Counted from the first letter of the stretch, positions 43,273 through 52,739 are shown. The stretch is 64,000 bases of DNA from Acetothermia bacterium UBA3571 (GCA_002375995.1 DFNI01000041.1:1-64000); one strand, 5' to 3'. The notes: generated by a model from the sequence alone, not told the origin. Translations and numbers: made by a program.

Positions 43273-43674
43273 ATGGGTGTGGCTGAAGACAAGGAAACGG
43301 AAAGGTTGACGGCGTTACTTGCGCGGGCCGAGCGGGACCCAGCGGTGCTCGCGGTCATCCTCTTCGGCAGCCGCGCACGGGGGGAAAACACCCCCGACTC
43401 GGACATCGATATCTGTCTGGTCTTAGAGCCGCGGAGCTACAGTGACCTCGAGCTATCGGAAAAAAAGCTCGATTACCTGGCAGAATTCGATCTCGATATC
43501 CACATCTACCAGCAGCTCCCCCTGTACATTCGTCCCCGGGTGCTGCGGGAAGGAAAAGTCCTTTTTTGCCGCAATGAGGACACGTTGTACGAGCTCGCCT
43601 TCCGTACCATCCAGGAATACGAGGACTTCAAACACATATACCGGGAATACCTCGAGGAGATTGCCCATGGCTGA
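43273..43674 (+). CDS. mntA: MntA-type nucleotidyltransferase antitoxin
   Basis: A 133-aa minimal nucleotidyltransferase. The active-site motif GSX10DXD is intact (G32-S33, D44-X-D46). In MntA/HepT systems this enzyme attaches AMP to the HEPN toxin and inactivates it. The start could be TTG 43261, ATG 43273 or GTG 43279; GGGGGA with 5-nt spacing favours ATG 43273. It overlaps the HEPN gene by 8 nt, the expected order. Confidence 0.88.
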   Translation: MGVAEDKETERLTALLARAERDPAVLAVILFGSRARGENTPDSDIDICLVLEPRSYSDLELSEKKLDYLAEFDLDIHIYQQLPLYIRPRVLREGKVLFCRNEDTLYELAFRTIQEYEDFKHIYREYLEEIAHG

Positions 43675-44119
43675 GCTCGACACACCCCGCATATTGGCGA
43701 AACTCGATGCCCTGGAGGGCTATTTGGAGGAACTGAAAAGCATCCTGCCATTGGACTTCGAGGAATACCAACGCAATTTCGAGAGACGGCGGGCTTGTGA
43801 GCGTCTGCTCCAGATCTCCATTGAGACGGTTATCGATGTTTGTTCCCTCCTCGTAAAGGGCATGCGTTTAGGGCTTCCCGGCGAAGAAGACGATCTCTTC
43901 GACAAGCTCCACCGCGCGGGCGTTATCTCGGAGCACATGCGGGATAAATTACGAAAGATGAAAGGGCTACGGAACATCCTGGTACATGAATACGCCCGGG
44001 TCGATGATCGGTTGGTTTACGGGGCGCTGCGGGAAAGATTGCGCGATTTCGCCCAGTTCAAACACGAAATCCTCGGATTCTTAAAAGAACAAGGGAACAC
44101 CATGGGTATCCGTAAGTGA
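43667..44119 (+). CDS. hepT: HepT-type HEPN toxin
   Basis: A 150-aa all-helical HEPN (DUF86) protein. The RNase motif RX4HXY is intact at R102–H107–Y109 (RNILVHEY). The tyrosine is the residue modified by MntA in characterised pairs. HepT toxins cleave RNA. It is translated from an ATG overlapping the mntA stop. The pair probably forms an active toxin-antitoxin system. Confidence 0.9.
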   Translation: MAELDTPRILAKLDALEGYLEELKSILPLDFEEYQRNFERRRACERLLQISIETVIDVCSLLVKGMRLGLPGEEDDLFDKLHRAGVISEHMRDKLRKMKGLRNILVHEYARVDDRLVYGALRERLRDFAQFKHEILGFLKEQGNTMGIRK

Positions 44120-44169
44120 TAAATCTCCGTCAACAGGGCGCGGGTGCCCGAAGCTTTGGAGCATGAAAA

Positions 44170-46233
44170 ATGCGGGTCGTTTACAGCGCCGGCCTCGGAA
44201 CGATGATCTTCATTTTTGCCTTTGCCCTCCTCGCTCCAGCTGAGGCCGATTGGCTTCGGGGAGCCAGGATTGCCACCCCTTGGGATTATCCCGAGGGAAC
44301 TCTCTCCAGCTGGACCGAGGCGGTGGACCGGGCGGTAGCGGATGGGGCCACAGTAATCCTTGATTGGACGAGGATAAGCGACGATTGGCGCTGCCTCTAC
44401 GAGCCATGCCTATCGGAGGACCTCGCCGAGGTAGCCCGCCGTGCGGGCTACGTCCACACCCGTTACCCCGGCGTGCGGTACCTCATCTACGTGGCCCCGC
44501 TGGAGTACGTGACCCCTGATCTAGACCAAGACGGGGACGGTCGCGTGGACCCGGGGAAGGCGGGGGCGAGCTTGGCCATCCAACATCCCGATTGGCTTCA
44601 GATCGGGATCAGCGGCCGCAGGGCGGTGTTCTACGGGACCCAACCCGGGATGCCTTTCTGGGTATGCCCATCCTGCGAAGACGCCTGGGTCACGCCGGCC
44701 CATCCGGGATTCAGAAAATTGGTGCTCCGCCAGGCACGTGAGCTCGCACAAGCCGGGGTCGACGGGATCTGGCTGGACGTCCCGTTCCTCAGGCACAGCT
44801 TCGGGGAGGTTTGGCGAAATGAGTGGCCGGACGTAAGTCCCTATGCCAGAGAGCTCTTCCGGGAGCAGACCGGCTGGGAACTCCCCCCGCCCCCTTTCTC
44901 CTCGGATTGGGAGGACCCGGCGTGGCTAGCGTTCGTGGGCTGGCGCTATCGGTTGATCCGGGAATTCCTGGGAGCGTATCGTCGGACGGTGAAGGGAATT
45001 AATTCCGATGTGGAACTGATCGTTGAGTCCTCCACCGGATTCAATGCCCACACCACCCAGACGGCGGCCGACCCTGTGGAACTCGCGCTGTTGGCGGATA
45101 CGGTGGCCCACGAGTGGGGACCGGTGCGCCGGCCAGCCCAGTATTACACGTGGCTCTGGTTTGTGGCGGGGCTCCTTCCCTGGCGACACGTGGACCTGGG
45201 AGCGGGGAGGCCCTCCTGGCTCCTTTCCTACGTGGAGGCGGGGCACACCTGGACGGATGAACTCGCTCGTCTCCATGCCGCGGCGGTGGCCCTCACCGGC
45301 TTCTCTTATTACACCTCCGGGAACGAGAGCATGTCCGGCATGCCTGACTCCAACTTTCGCCGCGATCTCTTCCGTTGGCTCGCGGAACACCGCGACCTCC
45401 TCTACTCCGCGGAGCTCGAGCCTTTGGCGGAAGTGGCGGTGGTTTTTTCCCGGAACACGCTGGACTTCCGGGGCCGGGGCTCGTGGGAGGAAGGGGCATA
45501 CTCCGACGGGTTTTACGGAATGTTAATGCTCCTACTCGAGAGCCATATCCCCTTCCAGGTGATCACGGAGAGGGAACTTCAGCGCCTCGCGGAATTCAAA
45601 GCGGTGATTACCCCGGGCTGGGAGGCGATGTCAGGGGAGGCGGCGGAGGCACTCCGGGAGTATGTGGCAGGGGGCGGGGTGCTCTTGGCCACGGGGGAGA
45701 CGTCGCTCTACGACGGGTGGGGCCGGCGCCGGGACGATTTCGCTTTGGCCGAGCTCTTCGGGATACACGCACCGGAGGTGGATCCCGAGGACGAAGCAGT
45801 ACACGTCCGGGAATTCGGCCGAGGACGGGTCGTGTATTCCTCCGCCTCCTACGAGCGGTGGTACTTCTGGGCGGCGGAACCCTGGGATCCGCAGGGCGGG
45901 AACCCCCGGGAGGCGGAGGCCCAACGGCGGGCTTTTCTGAAGGTGTGGGAGAAAACAGGGGTGCATCCCGCTATGCCTGTGGACGTTCCCCGCGGCGTGG
46001 TCGTCATTCCCTGGCGCGCTAGAGACGCCGTTCAAATCCACCTGCTGAACCTGAGCGGCGTCGCTCCTGCGCGGGCCCGGCCTCACCCGCAGCGGGTGAG
46101 GGTCCGCGCCGGCTTCTCGGAGGCGGTATGGACCGAGTTCCTGGGGGATCCCCGGGGCCTCGATCCGATAGATGAGCCCCGGTTCACGGTGATCTGCGGC
46201 GGGGTGTTGGAGCTGAAGCGCTGGGCTCGATGA
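44170..46233 (+). CDS. Secreted TIM-barrel protein, putative glycoside hydrolase
   Basis: A 687-aa protein with a signal peptide (residues ~1-27). An N-terminal barrel-like domain (to ~390) has GIWLDVPF and VESSTG strands resembling hypothetical glycosyl-hydrolase families. Residues ~115-126 (DLDQDGDGRVDP) look like an EF-hand/dockerin-type calcium loop. The C-terminal part (~415-600) resembles a beta-galactosidase trimerisation/GATase-like domain (VITPGWEAMSGEAAEALREYV in part; GGGVLLATGE). I cannot assign a CAZy family or substrate. It could supply sugars to the nearby importers. Confidence 0.65.
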   Translation: MRVVYSAGLGTMIFIFAFALLAPAEADWLRGARIATPWDYPEGTLSSWTEAVDRAVADGATVILDWTRISDDWRCLYEPCLSEDLAEVARRAGYVHTRYPGVRYLIYVAPLEYVTPDLDQDGDGRVDPGKAGASLAIQHPDWLQIGISGRRAVFYGTQPGMPFWVCPSCEDAWVTPAHPGFRKLVLRQARELAQAGVDGIWLDVPFLRHSFGEVWRNEWPDVSPYARELFREQTGWELPPPPFSSDWEDPAWLAFVGWRYRLIREFLGAYRRTVKGINSDVELIVESSTGFNAHTTQTAADPVELALLADTVAHEWGPVRRPAQYYTWLWFVAGLLPWRHVDLGAGRPSWLLSYVEAGHTWTDELARLHAAAVALTGFSYYTSGNESMSGMPDSNFRRDLFRWLAEHRDLLYSAELEPLAEVAVVFSRNTLDFRGRGSWEEGAYSDGFYGMLMLLLESHIPFQVITERELQRLAEFKAVITPGWEAMSGEAAEALREYVAGGGVLLATGETSLYDGWGRRRDDFALAELFGIHAPEVDPEDEAVHVREFGRGRVVYSSASYERWYFWAAEPWDPQGGNPREAEAQRRAFLKVWEKTGVHPAMPVDVPRGVVVIPWRARDAVQIHLLNLSGVAPARARPHPQRVRVRAGFSEAVWTEFLGDPRGLDPIDEPRFTVICGGVLELKRWAR

Positions 46234-46262
46234 ACCCAACGCGATGCCGAGGAACCGGTTCT

Positions 46263-47171
46263 TCAAGCGCGAGCCCCGCGGCGTAGACGAGGATTGAAGA
46301 GCTCTTCCAACGCGTAACCCAGGTTGATGAAGGAAAGGGAAAGCAAGGTCACCGCGAGCCCCGGAAAAAGCACCCACCACCACGCCCCGAAAAGCAACGC
46401 CCCCTGGGACTGGGCGTCTGCCAGCATCTTCCCCCAAGAAACCGCCAGGGGATCCCCGAACCCGAGGAAACTCAAGCCGGCTTCCGCCAGCACCGAGCCC
46501 GCGGCGGTGCGGGCCGCGGTGACGGCGAGGAGCGGGTAGGTGGAGGGAAGGAGGTGCCGGAAGAGGACGCGGGGCCAGGGGGCGGCGTAGCTCCGCGCCG
46601 CTTCGACATAGGGCGCTGCTTTCTCCGAAAGGATCCGCCCCCTCACCATGCGACATACTCCCGCCCACCCTAGGAAGGTAAACAGCACCACCACGATCCA
46701 GTAACTTCCACCGATGTAGGTGGCCACCAGGATCATCAGGGGAAGCCCAGGCAGCACCATCACCACATCCACGAGGAACATAATGAACCTGTCCACCCCG
46801 CCGCCGAAGAAGGCCGCCACCGCGCCCAGGATCGCCCCGAGAATCGGCACGGTAATCCCGGTGGAGAACCCCACGATCAACGCCACCCTGGTCCCGTGGA
46901 TGAGCGCGCTCAATACATCCCCCCCAAAGGAATCGGTCCCCAAGGGATGCTTGAGCGAAGGGCCCTGAAGGGCGGCGAGGATGTCCTTGTCACCCGGGTC
47001 GTAGGGGTCATAGGGGGAGATCGCATCGGCCCCTATGGCACAGATAACGCAGAGGGCGAGGAAAGCGAGGGAGAAGATCCCCGCGGGCCGGCGCAGAAGC
47101 TGCAGATACCGCCTCTCGGCTTTGTGTTTCCCCCATCTTTCCCGTGGTCGCGGATGCCGTGTCCTAGCCAT
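46263..47171 (-). CDS. Peptide-type ABC permease (DppC/OppC)
   Basis: A 302-aa permease. The N-terminal ~25 residues are basic, then six helices with the family landmarks HPLGTDSFGGDVLSALIHG (periplasmic loop) and the EAA-type loop EAARSYAAPWPRVLFRHLLP (~residues 190-209). It is the last gene of the minus-strand peptide-type importer; its start overlaps the DppB stop by 8 nt. Substrate class (peptides, nickel or oligosaccharides) cannot be fixed. Confidence 0.9.
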   Translation of the reverse strand: MARTRHPRPRERWGKHKAERRYLQLLRRPAGIFSLAFLALCVICAIGADAISPYDPYDPGDKDILAALQGPSLKHPLGTDSFGGDVLSALIHGTRVALIVGFSTGITVPILGAILGAVAAFFGGGVDRFIMFLVDVVMVLPGLPLMILVATYIGGSYWIVVVLFTFLGWAGVCRMVRGRILSEKAAPYVEAARSYAAPWPRVLFRHLLPSTYPLLAVTAARTAAGSVLAEAGLSFLGFGDPLAVSWGKMLADAQSQGALLFGAWWWVLFPGLAVTLLSLSFINLGYALEELFNPRLRRGARA

Positions 47172-48138
47172 ACCGGATCCGGGGATCGACCCAGGCCTGA
47201 ACCAGGTCGGCCACGAAGTTGGCCGCGATGGTGAGCACGATGGTGATCAGGGCCACCGCTTGGACCAGGGGGAAGTCCCTGGCCTGGGCGGCCCGGATCA
47301 TCAGTAGCCCCATCCCGTACCACGAGAAGACCTGCTCCACCAGGACCGCCCCGCCGATTACCCCAACGAGGGAGAGGGAGAACATGCTGATCAGGGGCAG
47401 CACCGCGTTCTTGAGGACGTGCCGCCAAAGGAGGGTTCGCTGTGAGATGCCCTTGGATTGCGCCGCAAGGATGTAGTTCTCGCCCAAGATGGAGATCACC
47501 GCATTTCGCATCGCCAGGGCATATCCGGGCACCGAAAGCACAAAAAGGGTCAACATCGGGAGGGCGGCGTGATAGGCCACACTCCCGATAAACGCCAATG
47601 GCCTCTCCCCCAACGAAAGCCCGGGTTTCACCATCCCCATCAGGGGGAAGATCCGCGCCCAATAGGCGAAGACCATTACCAGCAACATCGCCAGCCAAAA
47701 GGAGGGGATGGAAGAGGCGGCGGTGCCCAGGGTCCTGAGGAGGAAATCCGCAATCCCGCCCCGCCTCCATGCGGCCCACATCCCGACCCAGATACCGCAA
47801 GCGATGGCGGCCAAGGTAGGGAACAGGGTGATGGCCAAGGTCCACGGGATGCGCTCGGCGATCACCTGTAGCACCGGCCGTTGTGTGGTGAAGGAGATAC
47901 CTAATTCCCCCCGGAATACGTTGCGGATATAAAGGAGGAACTGGGTCCAGAGGGGTTTGTCCAGGCCGAAGAGCCGGACGATCTCCTCCTTCACCTCGGG
48001 GGGCACGCGCGGGTCGGCATAGAAGCGGTGGGCCGGGTCCCCGGGCATGAGGTGTATTAGGAGGAAGTTGAGCACCACCGCCACCCCGATGGCGAACAAG
48101 GCCATCGCGAACCGGCGGGCGAAGTAAGCCCGGTTCAT
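47164..48138 (-). CDS. Peptide-type ABC permease (DppB/OppB)
   Basis: A 324-aa permease with an N-terminal helix, the typical large periplasmic loop (MPGDPAHRFYADPRVPPE; LGLDKPLWTQF) and five further helices, with the conserved loop AAQSKGISQRTLLWRHVLKNA (in part) contacting the ATPase. It pairs with the DppC-like protein. No ATPase genes for this system are in the window. Confidence 0.9.
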   Translation of the reverse strand: MNRAYFARRFAMALFAIGVAVVLNFLLIHLMPGDPAHRFYADPRVPPEVKEEIVRLFGLDKPLWTQFLLYIRNVFRGELGISFTTQRPVLQVIAERIPWTLAITLFPTLAAIACGIWVGMWAAWRRGGIADFLLRTLGTAASSIPSFWLAMLLVMVFAYWARIFPLMGMVKPGLSLGERPLAFIGSVAYHAALPMLTLFVLSVPGYALAMRNAVISILGENYILAAQSKGISQRTLLWRHVLKNAVLPLISMFSLSLVGVIGGAVLVEQVFSWYGMGLLMIRAAQARDFPLVQAVALITIVLTIAANFVADLVQAWVDPRIRYG

Positions 48139-48142
48139 CCCG

Positions 48143-48841
48143 CTACGCTATCTTTTCCCCCGCCTTTGGTCCCGGGGTCTTGTTGTAAGCCTCCACGGCC
48201 CAGATCCTGTAGACCGCGGGGTACTCGCGTCGCTTACCGCTCCGGGGTAGGTGAAAGAGGTCGTGAAGCCCGGTGACGAAGCGGTACTCCGGTGTCCCCG
48301 GACCGAGGACCTCAGCCACCCCGTTGATGAGGAAGCTCGTGTTGCGATAAGAGGAGAAAAGAACGCTACAGCGGGGATCGTACATGATGTTGCGCCAGGT
48401 GGTCTTGGCGTAGATCTCGATGGTGGTGAAGGAGAAGGGATCAAGCTCCACCTCCTCGTAAAGCTTGAGGAGGAACGAAAGGCGCTTCGTTCGGGTCTCC
48501 TTTTCCCCTTTATTCAGCCCCTCCTCGATCAGGGCCTCGATCTCACGGGTCAAGGGCTCGATATCGTGGCGAGGTAGGAGCCCCACCCCCTTGGCCGCGA
48601 TGTTCATGGGGGAGGGCCCATCGGGATTTACCGTGCCCATGTAGCCCACGTGTACCGCAAAATCGTGTTCCCCCTCTCCGCTCATGAAGAAACGGATGTT
48701 GGCGCGGCGGAACTTTAGCTGCCACTCCAGGAACGGCCGCGGCAAGGGAACCAGGGGGACCGAGACGAGCTCGGTCCCCCTCACGATCTCCGCTTCCACC
48801 GGTTCTTGTTTGTCCGGTTTTATACGCAGTTCGTATTCCAT
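48143..48841 (-). CDS. FMN-binding split-barrel (pyridoxamine oxidase-like) protein in ABC operon
   Basis: A 232-aa cytoplasmic protein. The segment TIEIYAKTTWRNIMYDPRCSV followed by FLINGVAEVLGPG resembles the pyridoxamine 5'-phosphate oxidase/FMN-binding split barrel (about residues 125-180); the rest is not recognised. It starts immediately at the binding-protein stop and ends 4 nt before the DppB gene, so it is embedded inside an ABC importer operon, which is unusual. A role in reducing or modifying the imported compound is possible but unproven. Confidence 0.6.
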   Translation of the reverse strand: MEYELRIKPDKQEPVEAEIVRGTELVSVPLVPLPRPFLEWQLKFRRANIRFFMSGEGEHDFAVHVGYMGTVNPDGPSPMNIAAKGVGLLPRHDIEPLTREIEALIEEGLNKGEKETRTKRLSFLLKLYEEVELDPFSFTTIEIYAKTTWRNIMYDPRCSVLFSSYRNTSFLINGVAEVLGPGTPEYRFVTGLHDLFHLPRSGKRREYPAVYRIWAVEAYNKTPGPKAGEKIA

Positions 48842-50437
48842 TCAGCCCTCCCGCTTGTGGAGGTTGAAGAGGGTCTCATCGGAGAGGACCCCATCCTGAG
48901 GGTTGGGGGCCCAGCCCACGAGATCGTCGTCCCGATAGACCTCCAGGTTGTCGGGGAGGTAGAGGGGGATGCGGGGGAGCTTTTCAGCCAGCAAAGCCTG
49001 GACCCGGTGGCAGAGGGCTAGCTTCCCCTCTCCCTGGGCCATGAGGAGTCCGGAGAGGGCCTCGTCCAATTCGGGGTCGGAGAAGCCACCGCGGTTGAAC
49101 CCAACCACCTGTCCGTCCTTGATCACCCCCCGGGAGGAGTGGAAGTAGTAGAAGTACATATCCACGGCCATGAACGCGGCCATGGATTGAAGGGCGAGGG
49201 TAAAGTCCGCCCGCTTAAGGACGAGATCCATGGCATCAGGCGAGAGGGGCTCAATGGTGACCTTGATCCCCACTTGCGACAGGTAATGGGCGATCAAGGC
49301 CGCGGCCTCCACCGAGGTCTTGTCGGAGGGGGAGATGAGGGAGAAGGAGAGCGGCGAGCCATCCGGCGCCTCCCGTACGCCGTCACCATTGGTGTCCCTG
49401 TAGCCGAGCTCCTCAAGGATGCGCGAGGCCTCCTCCGGATCGTAGCGGGGATATCCCGCGGCCTCGTTGAACCACTTCCCCGTCCGCGGGGTCATGAGCC
49501 CGAAGGAGGCCACCTGCCCGAAGCCCCGCAAGAGCCTCTCCACCATGTCTTCCCGGTCGATGGCCAGCGAGACCGCCTTGCGGAACTCCAAGTCATCGAA
49601 AGGCGGCTTCCGTACGTTCGGAAGGAGTGTCACCACGCTCGTTCCAGGGGAACGGTAGAGGTTCACGTGAGGGTACTTGTCGGGAGCGAGGGTGATCCGC
49701 TCCGCCAGGGTGGGAGAAATGTTCCAGTTGAGGTAGTCGAAATCGCCCCGCAGGAAGCCCAAGACACCCACTGTATCGGAGGTTACCATGTGGAGGATGA
49801 GCTCGTTTAGCTTGGGAACACCGCGCCAATAGAACCCGGTATTCACTAGGCGCACGTAACGCCCCGCGGCGAATTCCACGAGCTTGAAGGGTCCGGTTCC
49901 GATGGCGGCATCGGTGTTGGGATAGGCCATGGGGTTTTCGATCTTCTCCCATATGTGCTTAGGGATGATGGGTATGGCCGGGGCCACCAGGGAGATCACC
50001 ATGGGGGTAAAACGTGTGAGATTTACAGCCACGGTGTAGTCGTCCACAGCTTCGGCTCCCGCCACGAAGGCCATGACCATCCACATGGGGAGGTGTTTCT
50101 CCCGGATATAGTTCATGGTGAAGGCCACATCTTCAGCGGTGAGCTCCACGCCATCGTGCCACTTGACCCCCCGGCGGAGGTGGAACACGATCTTGCTCTC
50201 TTTGGGAAACACCTCCCAGCTTTCGGCGAGGAATGGTTCTTGTCCGCCGGGCACCACCTGGGCCAGAGTCTCGTAGATCCACCCTACGGCGGTGCGTTCC
50301 GCCCCGGTGGTGGCAAGGAATGGGTTGAGGGTGTCGATGGTCCCCAGCACCGCGATGTCCAACGTTCCCTGTGAGACCCCCAGAAGGCCCAGTAACAAAA
50401 CCGCCCCTGACGCGATCGCCAAAAGCTCACGTCGCAT
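48842..50437 (-). CDS. Peptide-type ABC solute-binding protein (family 5)
   Basis: A 531-aa SBP_bac_5 protein. ATG 50437 gives a signal peptide (RRELLAIASGAVLLLGLLG), with no lipobox cysteine. Family landmarks are FHLRRGVKWHDGVELTAEDV (~residues 80-100, in part), AIGTGPFKLVEF, FRKAVSLAIDREDMVE and LGYRDTNGDGVRE. It is the first gene of the operon and sits behind a good minus-strand promoter. Confidence 0.9.
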   Translation of the reverse strand: MRRELLAIASGAVLLLGLLGVSQGTLDIAVLGTIDTLNPFLATTGAERTAVGWIYETLAQVVPGGQEPFLAESWEVFPKESKIVFHLRRGVKWHDGVELTAEDVAFTMNYIREKHLPMWMVMAFVAGAEAVDDYTVAVNLTRFTPMVISLVAPAIPIIPKHIWEKIENPMAYPNTDAAIGTGPFKLVEFAAGRYVRLVNTGFYWRGVPKLNELILHMVTSDTVGVLGFLRGDFDYLNWNISPTLAERITLAPDKYPHVNLYRSPGTSVVTLLPNVRKPPFDDLEFRKAVSLAIDREDMVERLLRGFGQVASFGLMTPRTGKWFNEAAGYPRYDPEEASRILEELGYRDTNGDGVREAPDGSPLSFSLISPSDKTSVEAAALIAHYLSQVGIKVTIEPLSPDAMDLVLKRADFTLALQSMAAFMAVDMYFYYFHSSRGVIKDGQVVGFNRGGFSDPELDEALSGLLMAQGEGKLALCHRVQALLAEKLPRIPLYLPDNLEVYRDDDLVGWAPNPQDGVLSDETLFNLHKREG

Positions 50438-50471
50438 ACGATCACCCCGCTCTGCAAAGGAAATCCTTTGC

Positions 50472-50500
50472 ATAATAGAGCTATACCCAAAGGTTGCCAA
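50472..50500 (-). promoter_or_regulatory. Promoter of peptide-type ABC operon
   Basis: On the minus strand TTGGCA (plus 50495-50500) and TATTAT (plus 50472-50477) are separated by 17 nt, giving a start site about 30 nt before ATG 50437. Confidence 0.65.
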
Positions 50501-50713
50501 GGGCGGCGAGAGGCCTCGCCCAAGCTCCATTGAAATTAAGGAAAAAGCGGGACCAAAAACGTGTGTCCATCCTGGGCTTTCAGGATAAAGAAAGGTCCGA
50601 GGGGAGCCAGTTTGGGTCGGATGCCACGCGGGAACCGAGCGGGTGTGACGGGAAGCGCTGGAGGTTCGGACCTCCGGCCCATTGGGCAAGGAAGGCACAC
50701 TTTTTGAGAGCTT

Positions 50714-50742
50714 TTGCTCTAGGGCTAAGCTGTGGATATACT
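50714..50742 (+). promoter_or_regulatory. Candidate promoter of EF-G-like gene
   Basis: TTGCTC (50714-50719) and TATACT (50737-50742) are separated by 17 nt. The -35 element is weak. The ~340-nt region between this and the divergent ABC operon (50438-50775) otherwise contains no supported gene. Confidence 0.45.
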
Positions 50743-50775
50743 CCGCAGGAATCCGCTTCGATCGGGGTGATGTGG

Positions 50776-52734
50776 ATGGGGCAAACTCGGAATATCGGTT
50801 TCGTAGGCCATTCTGGCTCCGGTAAGACAACGCTCGCGGCTAAGCTCCTGGAGCAGGCCGGGGAAAAGGAGATCCAGCTGGACTCCTCCCCCGAGGAAAA
50901 GAGGCGGGGCTACTCCATCGATCTCGCGGTCTGCTCCTGCAGTTGGAAGGACACCAAGTTCAACCTCCTCGTGGCTCCAGGACTCGGCGAGTTCATCGAG
51001 GAGACCATAAAGGCTACCTATACCGCAGACCTGGTGGTTTTGGTGGTCCACGGGGAAAAGCCCGTGGAGGTGGTGACGGAACAGGCCTGGGAGATCATCA
51101 CCAAGGCCGGAAAGCCGGTGGTGGTCTTCGCGAACATGATGGATCGGCCTGAGGCCGATCCTGACAAGGCCCTGGGTTCCCTGCGCGATGGCCTCAACGC
51201 CAAGTTCTGGCCCATCCAGTGGCCCATAAAAGAAAACGGCGAGCTCATCGGGGTCGTCGATCTCCTCAGCGGGGAAGCCAAGGGCCCCAAAGGGAAGGTG
51301 GCAGTCCCGGAAGGGATAGCAGAACATGTGGAGGAACTGAAATCCCAGCTCATCGAGGAGATCGCCTCTCTGGACGATGCCCTGGCGGAGAAGTTCCTGA
51401 GCGACGAGGAGATCTCCCCGGAGGAGCTCGCTTCCGCCCTCTCCAAAGGGGTTTCCGAGGGGACGTTCGTTCCTGTACTTTGGGGCTCCGCCGAAAGCGG
51501 AGTAGGGGTCCCTGAGCTTTTGGATGCCCTCCGGGCCCTGGCTCCAGCGCCGGCCCCGGAGGAAAAGCCGCGCCTTTGGGCGTTCAACATCCTTTCCGAC
51601 CCCTACTTGGGCCGCATCGCCTTCGTGCGGGTGACCGGCGGGGAACTTTCGGAGGGAAATGCCTGGGTACACCTCCGCACTGGGAATAAGGTGCAGCTCC
51701 GAGATATCTACACCCTCAAGGGTACCAAGCTCGAGAAATCGGGGAAGGCCGCGGCCGGGGACATCGCCGCCCTGGGGAAGCTGGAGGACGTCGCCCTGGG
51801 CGACACCATCGCCGTGGAGGGAGCTGAACCCTTCCCCGAGCCCCCGTTCCCCAAACCGGTCTTTTCCCGCGCCGTCTATCCTAAGTCCCAAGGGGACGAG
51901 GAGAAGCTCTCCACCGCTATGCGGGAGATCGTCACCACCAAGGCCACGCTGAAGTTCGAACGCGACAACGTCACCAAAGAGGCGATCCTCTCGGGGATGG
52001 GCGACGTGCAGCTCGATGTTGTCAAGGAACGGTTGAAGAACCGCTACAACGTGGAGGTGGAGCTCCGCATCCCCAAGATCCCGTACCTCGAGACCATAAA
52101 GAAACAGGCCACGGCTCAGTACCGGCACAAGAAGCAGACCGGGGGGCACGGGCAATTCGGGGAAGTGCACCTGCGCATCGAGCCCCTACCCCGGGGCGAG
52201 GGGTTCCAGTTCCTGGACGAGACGAAGGGCGGCGTCATCCCGCAGCAGTTCATCCCCGGGGTAGAGAAGGGGGTAAGGGAGGCGATGCAGGAAGGGGTGC
52301 TCGCCGGCTACCCCATGGTGGACATAAAGGCCGTGGTCTTCTACGGGATGTATCACCCGGTGGACTCCTCGGAGCTTTCCTTCAAGATCGCGGCCCGCCA
52401 GGCGTTCAAATTGGCGGCAGAAAAAGCGGAGCCCGCGCTCCTCGAGCCCATCATGCTCCTCACCGTGACCGCGCCCGAAGCCTTCACCGGGGACATCATC
52501 TCCGACCTCAACGCCCGCCGGGGGAAGGTCCTGGGGATGGAGTCCCAGGACGGAAAAACCGTGGTGAAGGCGGAAGTCCCGCTGGCCGAGCTCCTCTCCT
52601 ACGCCCTGGACCTCAAATCCATGACCCAGGGGCGGGCTACCTTCCAGATGGAGTTCCTCCGCTACGATTTCGTGCCGGCCCAACTGCAAGAGAAGATCGT
52701 GGCGGAGGCCAGTGCGGCGAAGGAAAGCTCGTGA
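50776..52734 (+). CDS. EF-G-like translational GTPase (EF-G2/FusA2 type)
   Basis: A 652-aa GTPase with EF-G domain order. The P-loop GHSGSGKT (residues 11-18) replaces the usual GHVDXGKT of EF-G. Switch/G3 is degenerate (VAPGLGEF in place of DTPGH) and G4 reads NMMDRPEAD. Domains II-V are recognisable, including QTGGHGQFGEVHLRIEPL and GVEKGVREAM. These features define the EF-G-like subfamily (as mycobacterial FusA2), whose role is not translocation proper. ATG 50776 has better spacing from GGGGTG than ATG 50770. Confidence 0.88.
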   Translation: MGQTRNIGFVGHSGSGKTTLAAKLLEQAGEKEIQLDSSPEEKRRGYSIDLAVCSCSWKDTKFNLLVAPGLGEFIEETIKATYTADLVVLVVHGEKPVEVVTEQAWEIITKAGKPVVVFANMMDRPEADPDKALGSLRDGLNAKFWPIQWPIKENGELIGVVDLLSGEAKGPKGKVAVPEGIAEHVEELKSQLIEEIASLDDALAEKFLSDEEISPEELASALSKGVSEGTFVPVLWGSAESGVGVPELLDALRALAPAPAPEEKPRLWAFNILSDPYLGRIAFVRVTGGELSEGNAWVHLRTGNKVQLRDIYTLKGTKLEKSGKAAAGDIAALGKLEDVALGDTIAVEGAEPFPEPPFPKPVFSRAVYPKSQGDEEKLSTAMREIVTTKATLKFERDNVTKEAILSGMGDVQLDVVKERLKNRYNVEVELRIPKIPYLETIKKQATAQYRHKKQTGGHGQFGEVHLRIEPLPRGEGFQFLDETKGGVIPQQFIPGVEKGVREAMQEGVLAGYPMVDIKAVVFYGMYHPVDSSELSFKIAARQAFKLAAEKAEPALLEPIMLLTVTAPEAFTGDIISDLNARRGKVLGMESQDGKTVVKAEVPLAELLSYALDLKSMTQGRATFQMEFLRYDFVPAQLQEKIVAEASAAKESS

Positions 52735-52739
52735 TGTAG

